Shown here piece by piece: positions 15,402 to 24,237 of a stretch of 29,064 bases of DNA. The notes under the pieces were generated by a model. It was not told the origin of the DNA. It was given only the letters and a program-made list of their open reading frames with translations, and ran no database searches. A program made the translations under genes and the position numbers. Numbering within the stretch: the stretch's first letter is position 1; each line of letters starts with the position of its first letter. Origin of the DNA: RGIG2041 sp045537695 (GTDB lineage Bacteria; Bacillota; Clostridia; UBA1381; UMGS1253); contig JAZSQB010000070.1 in the NCBI GenBank assembly GCA_045537695.1, positions 1 to 29,064 of the forward strand. Reading direction: 5' to 3'.

Positions 15402-16526
15402 TTATACCTCCGTTAACGCCTTTCCCATACGAATTGCCACGTCAAGACCAACCGGGATGGATGCTTTTTCCACCCATTCCTCACGGGTATGTATCTTGGC
15501 GTGATTGTTTGTACCAACCGACAGAGCCGGTACACCAAGTGAAAGCGGAATATTACAATCCGTCGAACCACTGCGCCATCCCACTTGCTCACCGAGCACT
15601 TCTTCATAAATCGGTGCGACGATTTCTTTAAGCGCTTCCACCTTGCTTCGGTCGATGTTTGCACACGGTCTCTCACCAACCAATGTTACCTCTACGGAAA
15701 CATCCTCTGTGCGCGCCGCTTCAAAGATTCTTTCAAAATGCGCCTGCATGGTCGCAAGACTCTCTCTGTCGTCCGAACGGTACTCGCAAAACATCTTTGC
15801 ACGCTGCGCAATGGTATTGACCGCTGTACCGCCTTCTACGGTGCCGACATTGTAGGTTGTCTTCGTGCCTTCTTTTTCCGGCACTTCAATTTTGTATATC
15901 TCTGTGATAATTTTTGAAAGCTCCGCCAAGGCATTCTTGTTGCCGAATGCACCAAACGAATGTCCGCCCTGTGTTTTTACCTCTACACTGTAACGGTGTG
16001 AGCCGACACATACATCTGCGCCGCTTTTCAGCACCGCATCAAACGTAATAAACTGCTTGATTCTGCCGTCAAAATCCTTAAAGAGCTGTCTTGTACCCTT
16101 TAAGTTACCGAGTCCCTCTTCACAGGAGTTGCAAACAAACATAATGCCTTTTTCCGGCACAAGCTTATTTTCGACAAAGTACTTTGCCATATGCATCAGC
16201 ACCACGACACTTGCCGTATCGTCCGCTACGCCGGGAGAATAAATCTTTTCATCATCCTCGACATACGGCATCGGCTCCAAATCCGGAAATACCGTATCCG
16301 TATGCGCGGCAAAAATGGTGATTTCATCACTGCCCTCACAGCCGAGCGGAAAAATCACATTGAGCGCCTCGTCAATATACACGCCCGTCGCGCCGACATC
16401 TTCGAGCCACTTTTTGCAAAATGCCGCGCGATTTTCTTCCTTGTGCGAAGGCGCCGGAATGCCGCAAAGCGCTTTCAAAAGTTGAAACATAGATTCTGTG
16501 TTTTCTTCTACAAATTGCTTATACAT
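15402..16526 (-). CDS. M20 family metallopeptidase
   Basis: A 374-residue M20 peptidase/deacylase with the two-zinc site complete: His75 and Asp77 in AAHTDTVF, bridging Asp102 in SPGVADDTAS, general-base Glu136 and Glu137 in CNSCEEG, Asp163 in ITFDAVL, and a C-terminal His in NNHAKIHTREEW. A dimerisation domain with HSFGAFGNKNALAEL lies between. M20 enzymes cleave small peptides or remove amino acids or acyl groups from amide-linked compounds in the cytoplasm. It is the first gene of the six-gene operon, just behind its promoter, with GGGGG 4 bases before the ATG. In this setting it may free an amino acid from a sugar conjugate, which is inference. Confidence 0.92.
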   Translation of the reverse strand: MYKQFVEENTESMFQLLKALCGIPAPSHKEENRAAFCKKWLEDVGATGVYIDEALNVIFPLGCEGSDEITIFAAHTDTVFPDLEPMPYVEDDEKIYSPGVADDTASVVVLMHMAKYFVENKLVPEKGIMFVCNSCEEGLGNLKGTRQLFKDFDGRIKQFITFDAVLKSGADVCVGSHRYSVEVKTQGGHSFGAFGNKNALAELSKIITEIYKIEVPEKEGTKTTYNVGTVEGGTAVNTIAQRAKMFCEYRSDDRESLATMQAHFERIFEAARTEDVSVEVTLVGERPCANIDRSKVEALKEIVAPIYEEVLGEQVGWRSGSTDCNIPLSLGVPALSVGTNNHAKIHTREEWVEKASIPVGLDVAIRMGKALTEV

Positions 16527-16559
16527 ACATCCCCCATTTAATATTATAAGTATATATTG

Positions 16560-16588
16560 ATTTTACCACGTTGTACCTGAATAGTCAA
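16560..16588 (-). promoter_or_regulatory. Sigma-A promoter of the six-gene operon
   Basis: Minus-strand -35 box TTGACT (16588-16583), exactly 17 bp, then -10 box TAAAAT (16565-16560). The leader is about 25-30 bases. A CGAAA-CTT-TTTCG palindrome (16600-16612) lies just upstream of the -35 box and could be a regulator site. No other promoter is seen before the operon's end. Confidence 0.8.
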
Positions 16589-16634
16589 ATGTTTGATTGC
16601 GAAACTTTTTCGTAAATTGTACTTCCAACACAAA

Positions 16635-16661
16635 AAGAGACAGTAAAAAATACTGTCTCTT
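16635..16661 (-). terminator. Rho-independent terminator after mutY
   Basis: An 11-bp stem AAGAGACAGTA (16635-16645) with TACTGTCTCTT (16651-16661) and a 5-base loop. On the minus strand the right arm runs into a TTTTTG tract. It lies about 25 bases after the mutY stop and just upstream of the next operon's promoter. Confidence 0.85.
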
Positions 16662-16686
16662 CCCCTCTCTATACCACAATGCATTT

Positions 16687-17733
16687 TTACATACCGTCGA
16701 AAAACATGCGAAACGCCGTAGGCAATGCATATTTGCCGCGAATTTCCGCAAGGCTTGCCCAAGTATATGCCGCACTCTCGCTACGACACAAAATATGATA
16801 GCACTGCATATTCCACTGTATATGCGTAAAAACGTGCACGCGCTCCATTGTGCGCACCAGTCTTTGCGGTTCTGCGCCGGCCTCTTGCATATACAAAAGT
16901 GCCGCATCCGCATCCTGAAATACCATGTCCGTGTTCGGCAGCTGCCAAAGTCCGGACAAAAGCCCTTTTTCCCCACGCTTTGCCAATGCAAATTTGCCGC
17001 CACACTCCAACAAAAACACGCTCAAATCCTGTATCTTTTTCGCCCTTTTCGGCAAGCGCACCGGATAAGCATCCGTTTTCTTTTGCTTATAGGCACGACA
17101 AAAGCCTTGCGCCGGACAACTACTGCAATCCGGCGATTTCGGCGTACATACGCACGCACCAAGCTCCATCAAAGCCTGCGTAAAGCTGCCGCAAGCCTCC
17201 GGCGGATACACCGCCTCCAGTTGCACAGCAAAATGCTTTTTCGTCTCATCCGTATCAATCGCCGCATCCGACGCCGTCATGCGCGATAATATGCGCAATA
17301 CATTTCCGTCCACTGCAGCGCGCGGCAAGCCAAAACAAATAGAGCTTACTGCACCGGCGGTATACGCGCCAATCCCCGGTAGCGCCAGAATCTCCGCATA
17401 ATCCGACGGAAAAACGCCGCCGTGCTTTGCACAAATCACCTGCGCCGCCTTTTGCAGATTGCGCACGCGGTTGTAATAGCCGAGCCCCTCCCACAGCTTA
17501 AGAAGTTGCGCCTCCGTTGCTTCTGCGAGCGCTTTGATATTCGGCAGTGCCTTTAAAAAACGGTTATAATAGCCGATGACCGCTTCCACGCGCGTCTGCT
17601 GCAGCATAATTTCCGACACCCAGACATGGTACGGCTCTTTATCTTTGCGCCACGGTAAATCGCGCGCATTTGCCGCATACCACGGCAAAAGCGCATCCGG
17701 CAACTGTTTATAAATGCGCATATCCTTCTTCAT
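16687..17733 (-). CDS. mutY: A/G-specific adenine glycosylase MutY
   Basis: A 348-residue DNA glycosylase that removes adenine mispaired with 8-oxoguanine or guanine. The catalytic Glu41 lies in VWVSEIMLQQTRV, the helix-hairpin-helix with LPGIGAYTAGAV at about 118-129, catalytic Asp142 in AAVDGNVLR, and the [4Fe-4S] ligands Cys196, 203, 206 and 212 with the C-X6-C-X2-C-X5-C pattern. The C-terminal part, from about 225, is the NUDIX-like domain that reads 8-oxoguanine (KRGEKGLLSGLWQLP). ATG 17733 overlaps the trmO stop as ATGA, which fixes the start. It is the last gene before the terminator. Confidence 0.96.
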   Translation of the reverse strand: MKKDMRIYKQLPDALLPWYAANARDLPWRKDKEPYHVWVSEIMLQQTRVEAVIGYYNRFLKALPNIKALAEATEAQLLKLWEGLGYYNRVRNLQKAAQVICAKHGGVFPSDYAEILALPGIGAYTAGAVSSICFGLPRAAVDGNVLRILSRMTASDAAIDTDETKKHFAVQLEAVYPPEACGSFTQALMELGACVCTPKSPDCSSCPAQGFCRAYKQKKTDAYPVRLPKRAKKIQDLSVFLLECGGKFALAKRGEKGLLSGLWQLPNTDMVFQDADAALLYMQEAGAEPQRLVRTMERVHVFTHIQWNMQCYHILCRSESAAYTWASLAEIRGKYALPTAFRMFFDGM

Positions 17734-18416
17734 TGCCGCACCACCTCGCAAACGTGCAGGATAGCATCCTCCACCGTGAATTTGATTTCGTAATCATCAT
17801 AGTAAAAGCCATATACGCGCGCCGGCGTATGCTGATACGCCGGTCTCGGGTCCTGCGACAGCACCGACAAAAGCGCGTCGCGATGCTCTGCCGGTATCTG
17901 CACAAGCAGTTTTTCCGGAAAATCCACCGTCAGTGCATACGAAAGCGCTTCGCCGCCAAAGCCTGCCGCCGCATCGGGATAGCTGTCTGCATACGGCAAA
18001 TATGGCTTGATATCATAAATCGGCGTTTTGTCCATTAAATCCGCGCCCGATACCCAAAGCAGAGGTCCTTCCGGTGTGTCCAATTCCAGTTTTTCGATTT
18101 TCACGCACGAAAGTCCCACCGGATTGGGGCGAAACGGCGAGCGCGTCGCAAACACACCCAGCCGCCGATTGCCGCCCAAGCGCGGCGGGCGCACCGTCGG
18201 CGACCATTTGGCTTCTCCGTTTGCGTGAAAGCCCCACAAAAGCCACAAATGCGAATACCCCTCCAGTCCGCGGAAGGCATCAGCGCTTCTGTATGCCTTT
18301 TTAAACACAATTTTCCCTGTCAGCGCCGGCGTAAGCCCGCTCTGTCTGGGCACACCGAACTTTTCTTTAAAGGCATTGTGTATATATGCAATTGGTGTAA
18401 GCGTAAGCTTGTCCAT
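17730..18416 (-). CDS. trmO: tRNA m6t6A37 methyltransferase TrmO (TsaA/YaeB family)
   Basis: A 228-residue member of the TsaA/TrmO family, which methylates N6 of threonylcarbamoyladenosine at position 37 of ANN-reading tRNAs using S-adenosylmethionine. The beta-barrel domain occupies about residues 5-140 with LEGYSHLWLLWGFH, GVFATRSPFRPNPVGLS (the family signature) and SGADLMDKTPIYDIKPYLPY; the C-terminal domain with PARVYGFYYDDYEI completes the family length. A GGTGAG ribosome site is 4-5 bases before the ATG. The gene follows the ddl terminator and overlaps mutY by 4 bases, so expression needs read-through or an unseen promoter near 18420-18460. Confidence 0.92.
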   Translation of the reverse strand: MDKLTLTPIAYIHNAFKEKFGVPRQSGLTPALTGKIVFKKAYRSADAFRGLEGYSHLWLLWGFHANGEAKWSPTVRPPRLGGNRRLGVFATRSPFRPNPVGLSCVKIEKLELDTPEGPLLWVSGADLMDKTPIYDIKPYLPYADSYPDAAAGFGGEALSYALTVDFPEKLLVQIPAEHRDALLSVLSQDPRPAYQHTPARVYGFYYDDYEIKFTVEDAILHVCEVVRQ

Positions 18417-18437
18417 ATTCTCACCTGTAAAAACACA

Positions 18438-18456
18438 GGCGACCGAAACGGTCGCC
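18438..18456 (-). terminator. Rho-independent terminator after ddl
   Basis: An 8-bp G-C rich stem GGCGACCG (18438-18445) with CGGTCGCC (18449-18456) and a 3-base loop, followed on the minus strand by TGTGTTTTT. It is placed 8 bases after the ddl stop and may only partly stop transcription, as no clear promoter for trmO-mutY follows. Confidence 0.7.
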
Positions 18457-18463
18457 CGAGTAT

Positions 18464-19516
18464 TTATCGTTTAATACCGTCTAATGCATCCGCAAGCAAA
18501 CGGTTTATCAATGTCTTCGTATCCATACCTGCCGCTGCCATCATCATCGGATACATACTGATAGATGTAAAGCCCGGTAGCGTATTGATTTCATTGAAAA
18601 TCACGCGGCTGGTATCCTTTTCCACAAAGAAGTCCACGCGCGAAAGTCCGCGGCAATCCAGACGCTTAAAAATCTCAAGCGCCGCCGTGCGGATTTCCTC
18701 TGCCACTTCTGCCGGCAAGTCCGCATTTACAACCGTATCGGAATGCGGATTGTTGTACTTAGCATCAAAGCTGTAAAACGTATCGCCCGCTAAAATTTCG
18801 CCCGGCTGGGATGCGATATACTCGTCTCCGCTCTGGAAAACGGCACATTCCACTTCCCTGCCGACGATGCCTTCCTCAATCAGCACCTTGCTGTCATAAT
18901 GCAGTGCTTCGGCAACTGCCGCCTTGAGGTGCGGATAAGTATCTACCTTATACACGCCCTTGGAGGAGCCGGAACGACTCGCCTTCACAAACACCGGAAA
19001 GCACAGTGACATAATCTTGTCTTTATATTCTTCCACATCCTGCGCACTCTGCACATACACATACGGTGCCTGCGCCACACCAAGACCGTCTACCAACAAT
19101 TTGGTATAGACCTTATCCATGGAAACGGCACTCGAAAGCACGCCGCAGCCGACATACGGTAATTTTGCCAGTTCAAAAAGTCCCTGCATAGTGCCGTCCT
19201 CGCCGTTTTTGCCGTGGAGCACCGGAAATACCACATCCACCGGCAAGGTCTCGTATGTACCGTCACCGAACACATAAAGACACTTTTTGGACGCCGAAAG
19301 CTCTGCCGGACGGTTCTGCGGTCCAATCCACAGATTGTCACGAATATGCTCCCACGGACCTTCGTAGAGGTACCATTGTCCCTCCATCGTAATACCCACG
19401 GTAATCACATCATAAATTTCTGTATCTATATTGGTTAAAACTGTGTAAGCCGAGCGGCAAGAGACCACATTTTCCGTGGACGCACCGCCAAAAAGTACAC
19501 AAACCTGTTTTTTCAT
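18464..19516 (-). CDS. ddl: D-alanine--D-alanine ligase
   Basis: A 350-residue ATP-grasp enzyme that joins two D-alanines for peptidoglycan precursors in the cytoplasm. Landmarks are VLFGGASTENVVS at the N terminus, HGKNGEDGTMQGLFEL, the SRSGSSKGV glycine-serine loop, the omega loop FYSFDAKYNN retaining Lys-Tyr as in D-Ala-D-Ala ligases, and the metal site FNEINTLPGFTSISMYPMM. D-Ala-D-Ser specificity is not excluded by eye, but nothing else suggests a resistance cluster. ATG 19516 has GGGAG 8 bases upstream; a GTG at 19525 would sit too close to it. Gap to trmFO is 51 bases with a weak 6-bp hairpin (19543-19567). Confidence 0.95.
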   Translation of the reverse strand: MKKQVCVLFGGASTENVVSCRSAYTVLTNIDTEIYDVITVGITMEGQWYLYEGPWEHIRDNLWIGPQNRPAELSASKKCLYVFGDGTYETLPVDVVFPVLHGKNGEDGTMQGLFELAKLPYVGCGVLSSAVSMDKVYTKLLVDGLGVAQAPYVYVQSAQDVEEYKDKIMSLCFPVFVKASRSGSSKGVYKVDTYPHLKAAVAEALHYDSKVLIEEGIVGREVECAVFQSGDEYIASQPGEILAGDTFYSFDAKYNNPHSDTVVNADLPAEVAEEIRTAALEIFKRLDCRGLSRVDFFVEKDTSRVIFNEINTLPGFTSISMYPMMMAAAGMDTKTLINRLLADALDGIKR

Positions 19517-19567
19517 TCTAACCACTCCCTGCTGTATCTTATGCCGTACATCTCCTAAAAATACGGC

Positions 19568-20869
19568 TTATTTGGCATCCATCTCCGCCAGTTTTTCAAG
19601 TGCACGCGCCGAAATTTCTTCATAACGCTCGCGCTTATTTTTGATGCGTCTGTCTAAATTCTCCATAATGCCGAAATTGACATTCATTGGCTGAAATTTT
19701 TCTACACTTTCATCCGAAATGTAATTTGCCAGCGCACCGATTGCCGTATAGCACGTAAAATCCACAAACGGCATACCATTTAAGTACCGCGCCATATTGA
19801 TGCCAGCAGTCAAACCGCTCGCCGCTGATTCCACATACCCTTCCACGCCGGTAATCTGCCCTGCAAAAAAGATATTTTTCTTCTCGCGCAGCTGATACGC
19901 GTTATTTAAAAGCTTCGGCGAATTTAAAAACGTGTTTCTATGCATCACACCATAGCGCACAAATTCCGCATTCTCCAGCCCTGGAATCATCGAAAATACA
20001 CGCTTTTGCTCGCCGAAGGTCAGATGCGTCTGAAACCCGACAATATTGTAAAGCGAGCCCGCCGCATTGTCCTGGCGAAGCTGAATCACCGCGTGAAAAT
20101 CGTCTCTGCCCGTTTTGGGGTTGGTAATCCCGACCGGCTTGAGCGGACCAAACAAAAGCGTGTCCCGTCCGCGCGAAGCCATCACTTCAACCGGCATACA
20201 ACCTTCAAACACCTTTAAGTGCTCAAAGGCCTTCAGCTGCACGGTTTCTGCCGAAACCAGCGCGTCATAAAAAGCATCGTATTCTTCTTTCGTCATCGGA
20301 CAGTTAATATAGTCCGCGGTGCCGCGGTCATAGCGCGCCGCATAAAATGCCTTGTCCATATCGATGCTTTCCTTGGTCACCATCGGCGCCGCCGCATCGA
20401 AAAAATGCAGATATTCTTTATCCGTCAACCGCTGTATTTCTTTGCTGAGCGCGTCCGACGTAAGCGGTCCGCTCGCCACAACGGTCGGCGCGTTTTCATC
20501 AATAGTGGTCACTTCGCCGTGCACCACGGTGATATTTTTATGCCCGCGGATTTTCTCCGTAACCATTTCGCCAAACCCAATGCGGTCCACTGCAAGTGCG
20601 CCACCAGCCGGCACCGCCGTTGCATCCGCACACTGCATAATCAGAGAACCCAGTCTGCGCATTTCCTCTTTTAACAGTCCCACCGCATTTGCCAACTGAT
20701 TGGAGCGTAGAGAATTACTGCACACCAGCTCCGCAAAATGGTCATAGTGATGCGCGTCGGAGCGCTTTTCCGGCTTCATTTCATACAAGGTAACTTCTAT
20801 GCCTCTGTTTGCAAGCTGCCATGCCGCTTCGCAGCCGGCAAGACCTGCACCAATTACGTTTACTTTCAC
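19568..20869 (-). CDS. trmFO: Folate-dependent tRNA m5U54 methyltransferase TrmFO
   Basis: A 433-residue flavoprotein that uses methylenetetrahydrofolate and FADH2 to make 5-methyluridine at tRNA position 54. The FAD-binding GAGLAGCEAAWQLANRG begins at residue 7; Cys50 in ELVCSNSLRSNQLANAVG and Cys190 in YINCPMT are the conserved cysteines of the family; FAGQITGVEGYVESAASG is the C-terminal FAD motif. The start is GTG 20869, overlapping the topA stop as GTGA, with GGCGG 9 bases upstream. The topA-trmFO pair is a usual Firmicutes arrangement. Confidence 0.96.
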   Translation of the reverse strand: MKVNVIGAGLAGCEAAWQLANRGIEVTLYEMKPEKRSDAHHYDHFAELVCSNSLRSNQLANAVGLLKEEMRRLGSLIMQCADATAVPAGGALAVDRIGFGEMVTEKIRGHKNITVVHGEVTTIDENAPTVVASGPLTSDALSKEIQRLTDKEYLHFFDAAAPMVTKESIDMDKAFYAARYDRGTADYINCPMTKEEYDAFYDALVSAETVQLKAFEHLKVFEGCMPVEVMASRGRDTLLFGPLKPVGITNPKTGRDDFHAVIQLRQDNAAGSLYNIVGFQTHLTFGEQKRVFSMIPGLENAEFVRYGVMHRNTFLNSPKLLNNAYQLREKKNIFFAGQITGVEGYVESAASGLTAGINMARYLNGMPFVDFTCYTAIGALANYISDESVEKFQPMNVNFGIMENLDRRIKNKRERYEEISARALEKLAEMDAK

Positions 20870-22965
20870 TTTTTGCTACCGCCTTTTTTTGCACTTTCCT
20901 CAAAATCACAACCCGGATGCAGGCATACGGTTTTTCTGCCGGCACGCGAAATGTTCGTAAACAACGGCTTGCCGCATTTCGGGCAAGTCCGGCTCTTGAG
21001 CGGTGTATCCCAGGTCATAAAGTCGCAATTCTGATAATCCTCACAGCCGTAGTATGTCTTGCCTGTGCGCGTTTTCTTCGTCAGAAGTGGCTTACCGCAC
21101 TTCGGACACGCCACACCGGCTTCTACGCGAATGGACTTGGTGTTTCTGCATTCTGGGAAACCCGGACATGCCAAAAACTTTCCGCTGCGACCAAGCTTAT
21201 ACACCATCATGCGTCCACACTTTTCACACTGTACATCCGAAACCTCATCCGCGATTTTCACGTGCTCAAGTTCTTTTTCCGCACGGTCAATATCCGCTTT
21301 AAAATCCGGATAGAAATCGCGCAAAATCTGCTTCCACGCCACATCGCCGTTTTCAACCTCATCGAGGCGCGTTTCCATATTTGCCGTAAATTCCACATCG
21401 ACAATATTTTCAAAATTTTCTTTGAGCAGCGCTGTTGTCACCTTGCCAAGCTCGGTCGGCGCAAGCGACTTTTTCTCTCGGGCAACATAACCGCGCGCCA
21501 GAATCGTCGTAATCGTCGGTGCATAAGTCGACGGTCTGCCAATGCCCTCTTCTTCCAAAGCCTTTACAAGCGTCGCTTCCGTATAACGCGGCGGCGGCGA
21601 TGTAAAGTGCTGCTCCGATGTAATATTTTCACTCTTTAAGCTATCCGTTTTCTCCAGCGGCGGCAGTGCGGTTTCCTTTTCCTTGTCCGCATCGCTGCCC
21701 TCGGTGTATACCTTCATAAAGCCATCAAACAGTACGCGCACACCGTTTGCGCGGAAATTGTGCTTGTCACAAAGCAGCTCCGCTGCCGTGCTTTCCACCT
21801 TCGCATTCTCCATCTGGCTCGCTACAAAACGCTCCCAAATCAGCTTATAGAGCTTATATTGGTCATTGGAAAGTGAACCTTTCACCATTTCCGGTGTCAG
21901 CGCAACATTTGCCGGACGAATCGCTTCGTGTGCGTCCTGCGAATTTTTACGTGTTTTATATACGCGGAAAGACTTTGGTGCATATTCTGCACCGTACTTT
22001 TCCAGTATCAGGCTCTTCGCTGCTGCCTGCGCCTCTACAGCGATACGAACAGAGTCGGTACGCATATAGGTAATCAAACCAACCTTGCCCATACCGGCAA
22101 CATTTACGCCCTCGTAGAGTGCCTGCGCCGTAGACATGGTTTTTCTTGCCTGGAAATTGATTTTTCTGGAAGCCTCCTGCTGCAGAGTAGAAGTCGTAAA
22201 CGGCGGTGCCGGACTCTTCTGCGACACGCTCTGCTTTACCTCCGTTACGGTAAACGCCTTGCCTTCTATATCCGCTAAAATTGCATTTGCCGTCTTTTCA
22301 TCCGGCACTTCCTGCTTTACGCCGTTTGTGCCGTAGTATGCGGCTTTAAACTTCTTTTTACTGCCCTCCGGCGTCAAAAACGCCGTAATGGACCAATATT
22401 CACGCGGAATAAACGCTTCAATTTCCGCTTCTCTGTCGCAAATCAGGCGGGTTGCCACGCTCTGTACGCGACCGGCAGACAAGCCCTTCTTTACCTTCTT
22501 CCATAAAATCGGACTTAATGTATAACCCACCACGCGGTCAAGCGCACGTCTTGCCTGCTGCGCATCCACCAAACTCTGGTCGATCGCGCGCGGCTCCTTG
22601 ATTGCCTTTTTCACGGCATCCTTCGTAATTTCGTTAAATGTCACGCGGTTTTTCGCCTCCGGCGCTAATCCGAGCGCATTTGCCAGATGCCAGCTAATAG
22701 CCTCACCTTCGCGGTCAGGGTCCGTTGCGAGCAGAACCTGGTCTGCTTCTTTCGCAAGCTTGCGCAGCTTGCCGAGAATTTCACCTTTACCGCGAATGGT
22801 AATGTAATGCGGCTCAAAATCATCCTCCACATCAATACCCATCTGGCTTTTTGGCAGGTCAATGATATGACCGACCGATGCCTCTACGCTGTACGTAGAA
22901 CCAAGATATTTCTTTATGGTGTCCGCCTTGGACGGGGACTCTACAATAATCAGTTTCTTGCCCAT
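20866..22965 (-). CDS. topA: DNA topoisomerase I
   Basis: A 699-residue type IA topoisomerase that relaxes negative supercoils through a transient 5'-phosphotyrosine link. The TOPRIM domain opens with KLIIVESPSKADTIKKYLG and holds ATDPDREGEAISWH; the active-site Tyr300 lies in GLITYMRTDS. Three C-terminal zinc-ribbon segments follow, starting CEKCGRMM, CPKCGKPLLTKKTRTGK and CPKCGKPLF, ending in a basic tail. The ATG at 22965 has GGAGG 7 bases upstream. It follows dprA after 19 bases and overlaps trmFO. Confidence 0.97.
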   Translation of the reverse strand: MGKKLIIVESPSKADTIKKYLGSTYSVEASVGHIIDLPKSQMGIDVEDDFEPHYITIRGKGEILGKLRKLAKEADQVLLATDPDREGEAISWHLANALGLAPEAKNRVTFNEITKDAVKKAIKEPRAIDQSLVDAQQARRALDRVVGYTLSPILWKKVKKGLSAGRVQSVATRLICDREAEIEAFIPREYWSITAFLTPEGSKKKFKAAYYGTNGVKQEVPDEKTANAILADIEGKAFTVTEVKQSVSQKSPAPPFTTSTLQQEASRKINFQARKTMSTAQALYEGVNVAGMGKVGLITYMRTDSVRIAVEAQAAAKSLILEKYGAEYAPKSFRVYKTRKNSQDAHEAIRPANVALTPEMVKGSLSNDQYKLYKLIWERFVASQMENAKVESTAAELLCDKHNFRANGVRVLFDGFMKVYTEGSDADKEKETALPPLEKTDSLKSENITSEQHFTSPPPRYTEATLVKALEEEGIGRPSTYAPTITTILARGYVAREKKSLAPTELGKVTTALLKENFENIVDVEFTANMETRLDEVENGDVAWKQILRDFYPDFKADIDRAEKELEHVKIADEVSDVQCEKCGRMMVYKLGRSGKFLACPGFPECRNTKSIRVEAGVACPKCGKPLLTKKTRTGKTYYGCEDYQNCDFMTWDTPLKSRTCPKCGKPLFTNISRAGRKTVCLHPGCDFEESAKKGGSKK

Positions 22966-22984
22966 GTTGCTTCCTCCGGTTTAA

Positions 22985-24148
22985 TTATACGTGTAATGCA
23001 AAATTGTTGCCGCCCAGACTGTCGACAAAGCCGGAAATTTCCAGCATAGTCAGTAGTGCGCTGACTTCACCGGCTTCCTTGCCGGAAGCCTTGCATATTT
23101 CATCCATATGCATATTCCGCTCTGCCAGCAAAAGCACGATTTCCCGGCTCGGTGCATCAAGTGACTCAAGCTGTGCCTGCGTAAACAAAGCCTTCTTCTC
23201 CGTTGCAGGCTTTGGCTTAAACAGTCTTCTGCCCTTGCGGATTTTATAATCTTCTCCGTGCAGCTGCGAGAGCTGATACGGATATTCCGACAAAATATCA
23301 TCGACGGTTTTGCAAAGCTTTGCACCGCCGTTCTGAATTAAATCATTGCAGCCCTGCGAAAAGAATCGGTTGTAATCGCCGGGTACGGCAAACACATCCT
23401 TACCCATTTGCAACGCCTTACTTGCCGTAATCAACGCGCCGCTTCTTTTCTCCGGCGCCTCCGTAACAATTGTACCCGCCGAGAGCGCCGCCATTATGCG
23501 GTTTCGCCTCGGAAAATTCTTGCCGTTTGCCGGTGTACCTGGTACAAACTCTGTCAGTACGGCACCGCTTTTGATAATCTGTGCATACAGCTTGCGGTTT
23601 TCAGGCGGATAGACCACATCAATACCAGAGCCCAATACAGCCACAGTTTTACCGCCGGCTGCCAAAGCCGCCTTGTGCGCTTCGGAATCTATACCACGCG
23701 CCATACCACCAATCACCGTAACACCGTTTTGCGCCAGGTCATAGGCAAGCTGCGCCGTAAATTTAAGGCCGTATTCGGTCGCATCGCGCGTACCGACCAC
23801 AGTAATCGCCAAAAGCCGCTCCCAGTTTAGCTGCTCACCCATACCGTAGAGCACATACGGAACGTCGTCACATTCTCTAAGCGCCGCCGGATAGAGTGCA
23901 TCGTCATAAGTCAGCACCCACGCGCCGATTTGCACAATGCGCGCCATAATCTGTTCCGCCCGCGCAAAATCGCGTGCGCAAATGGCATCTGCATCCTTCT
24001 GCGTCACACGCGATGCGCGCATAAGCGCCTTTGCATCCGCAGCATAAATATCCTCAATTGTATCAAACCATTCCAAAAGCGCGCCAATCTTGGAGGTGGT
24101 AATGCCTTCCAGCGTTGTCAGCCAAATCCATAACAACTTTCTATCCAT
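22985..24148 (-). CDS. dprA: DNA processing protein DprA
   Basis: A 387-residue protein that loads RecA on incoming single-stranded DNA in natural transformation and is found in most bacteria. An N-terminal SAM-like region (about 1-75), a Rossmann-like core (about 80-285) with VVGTRDATEYG, GGMARGIDSEAHKAAL, VLGSGIDVVYPPENRKLY, NFPRRNRIMAALSAGTIVTE and SGALITASKALQMGKDVFAV, and a C-terminal winged helix (about 320-385). Start ATG 24148 has GGGGAGGT 7 bases upstream; an overlapping ATG 4 bases upstream is out of frame. It is the first gene of the dprA-topA-trmFO-ddl unit and is expressed from the promoter at 24233-24205. Confidence 0.95.
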   Translation of the reverse strand: MDRKLLWIWLTTLEGITTSKIGALLEWFDTIEDIYAADAKALMRASRVTQKDADAICARDFARAEQIMARIVQIGAWVLTYDDALYPAALRECDDVPYVLYGMGEQLNWERLLAITVVGTRDATEYGLKFTAQLAYDLAQNGVTVIGGMARGIDSEAHKAALAAGGKTVAVLGSGIDVVYPPENRKLYAQIIKSGAVLTEFVPGTPANGKNFPRRNRIMAALSAGTIVTEAPEKRSGALITASKALQMGKDVFAVPGDYNRFFSQGCNDLIQNGGAKLCKTVDDILSEYPYQLSQLHGEDYKIRKGRRLFKPKPATEKKALFTQAQLESLDAPSREIVLLLAERNMHMDEICKASGKEAGEVSALLTMLEISGFVDSLGGNNFALHV

Positions 24149-24204
24149 GCATTTTACCTCCCCGCGCCCATTTTCATACCTACGGATATACAAATCCTTT
24201 TTCT

Positions 24205-24233
24205 AACATACTACAAAACTTCCGCTTTGTCAA
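24205..24233 (-). promoter_or_regulatory. Sigma-A promoter of the dprA-topA-trmFO-ddl operon
   Basis: Minus-strand consensus -35 box TTGACA (24233-24228), 17-bp spacer, then -10 box TATGTT (24210-24205). The leader would be about 50 bases. It faces away from the TIGR03960 promoter. Confidence 0.8.
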
Positions 24234-24237
24234 AACT

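Noticed and set aside
18464..19516. ddl as part of a vancomycin-resistance cluster
   Set aside because: The omega loop keeps the Lys-Tyr typical of D-Ala-D-Ala ligases and no vanH, vanX, vanT or sensor genes are near.
19543..19567. Hairpin after trmFO as a terminator
   Set aside because: Only a 6-bp stem with a 13-base loop and no T tract after it; kept as a weak structure, not called.
20809..21639. A 276-residue open frame antisense to topA
   Set aside because: It lies fully opposite conserved topA codons, is rich in Arg/His/Phe as expected from an antisense shadow, and has no domain features.
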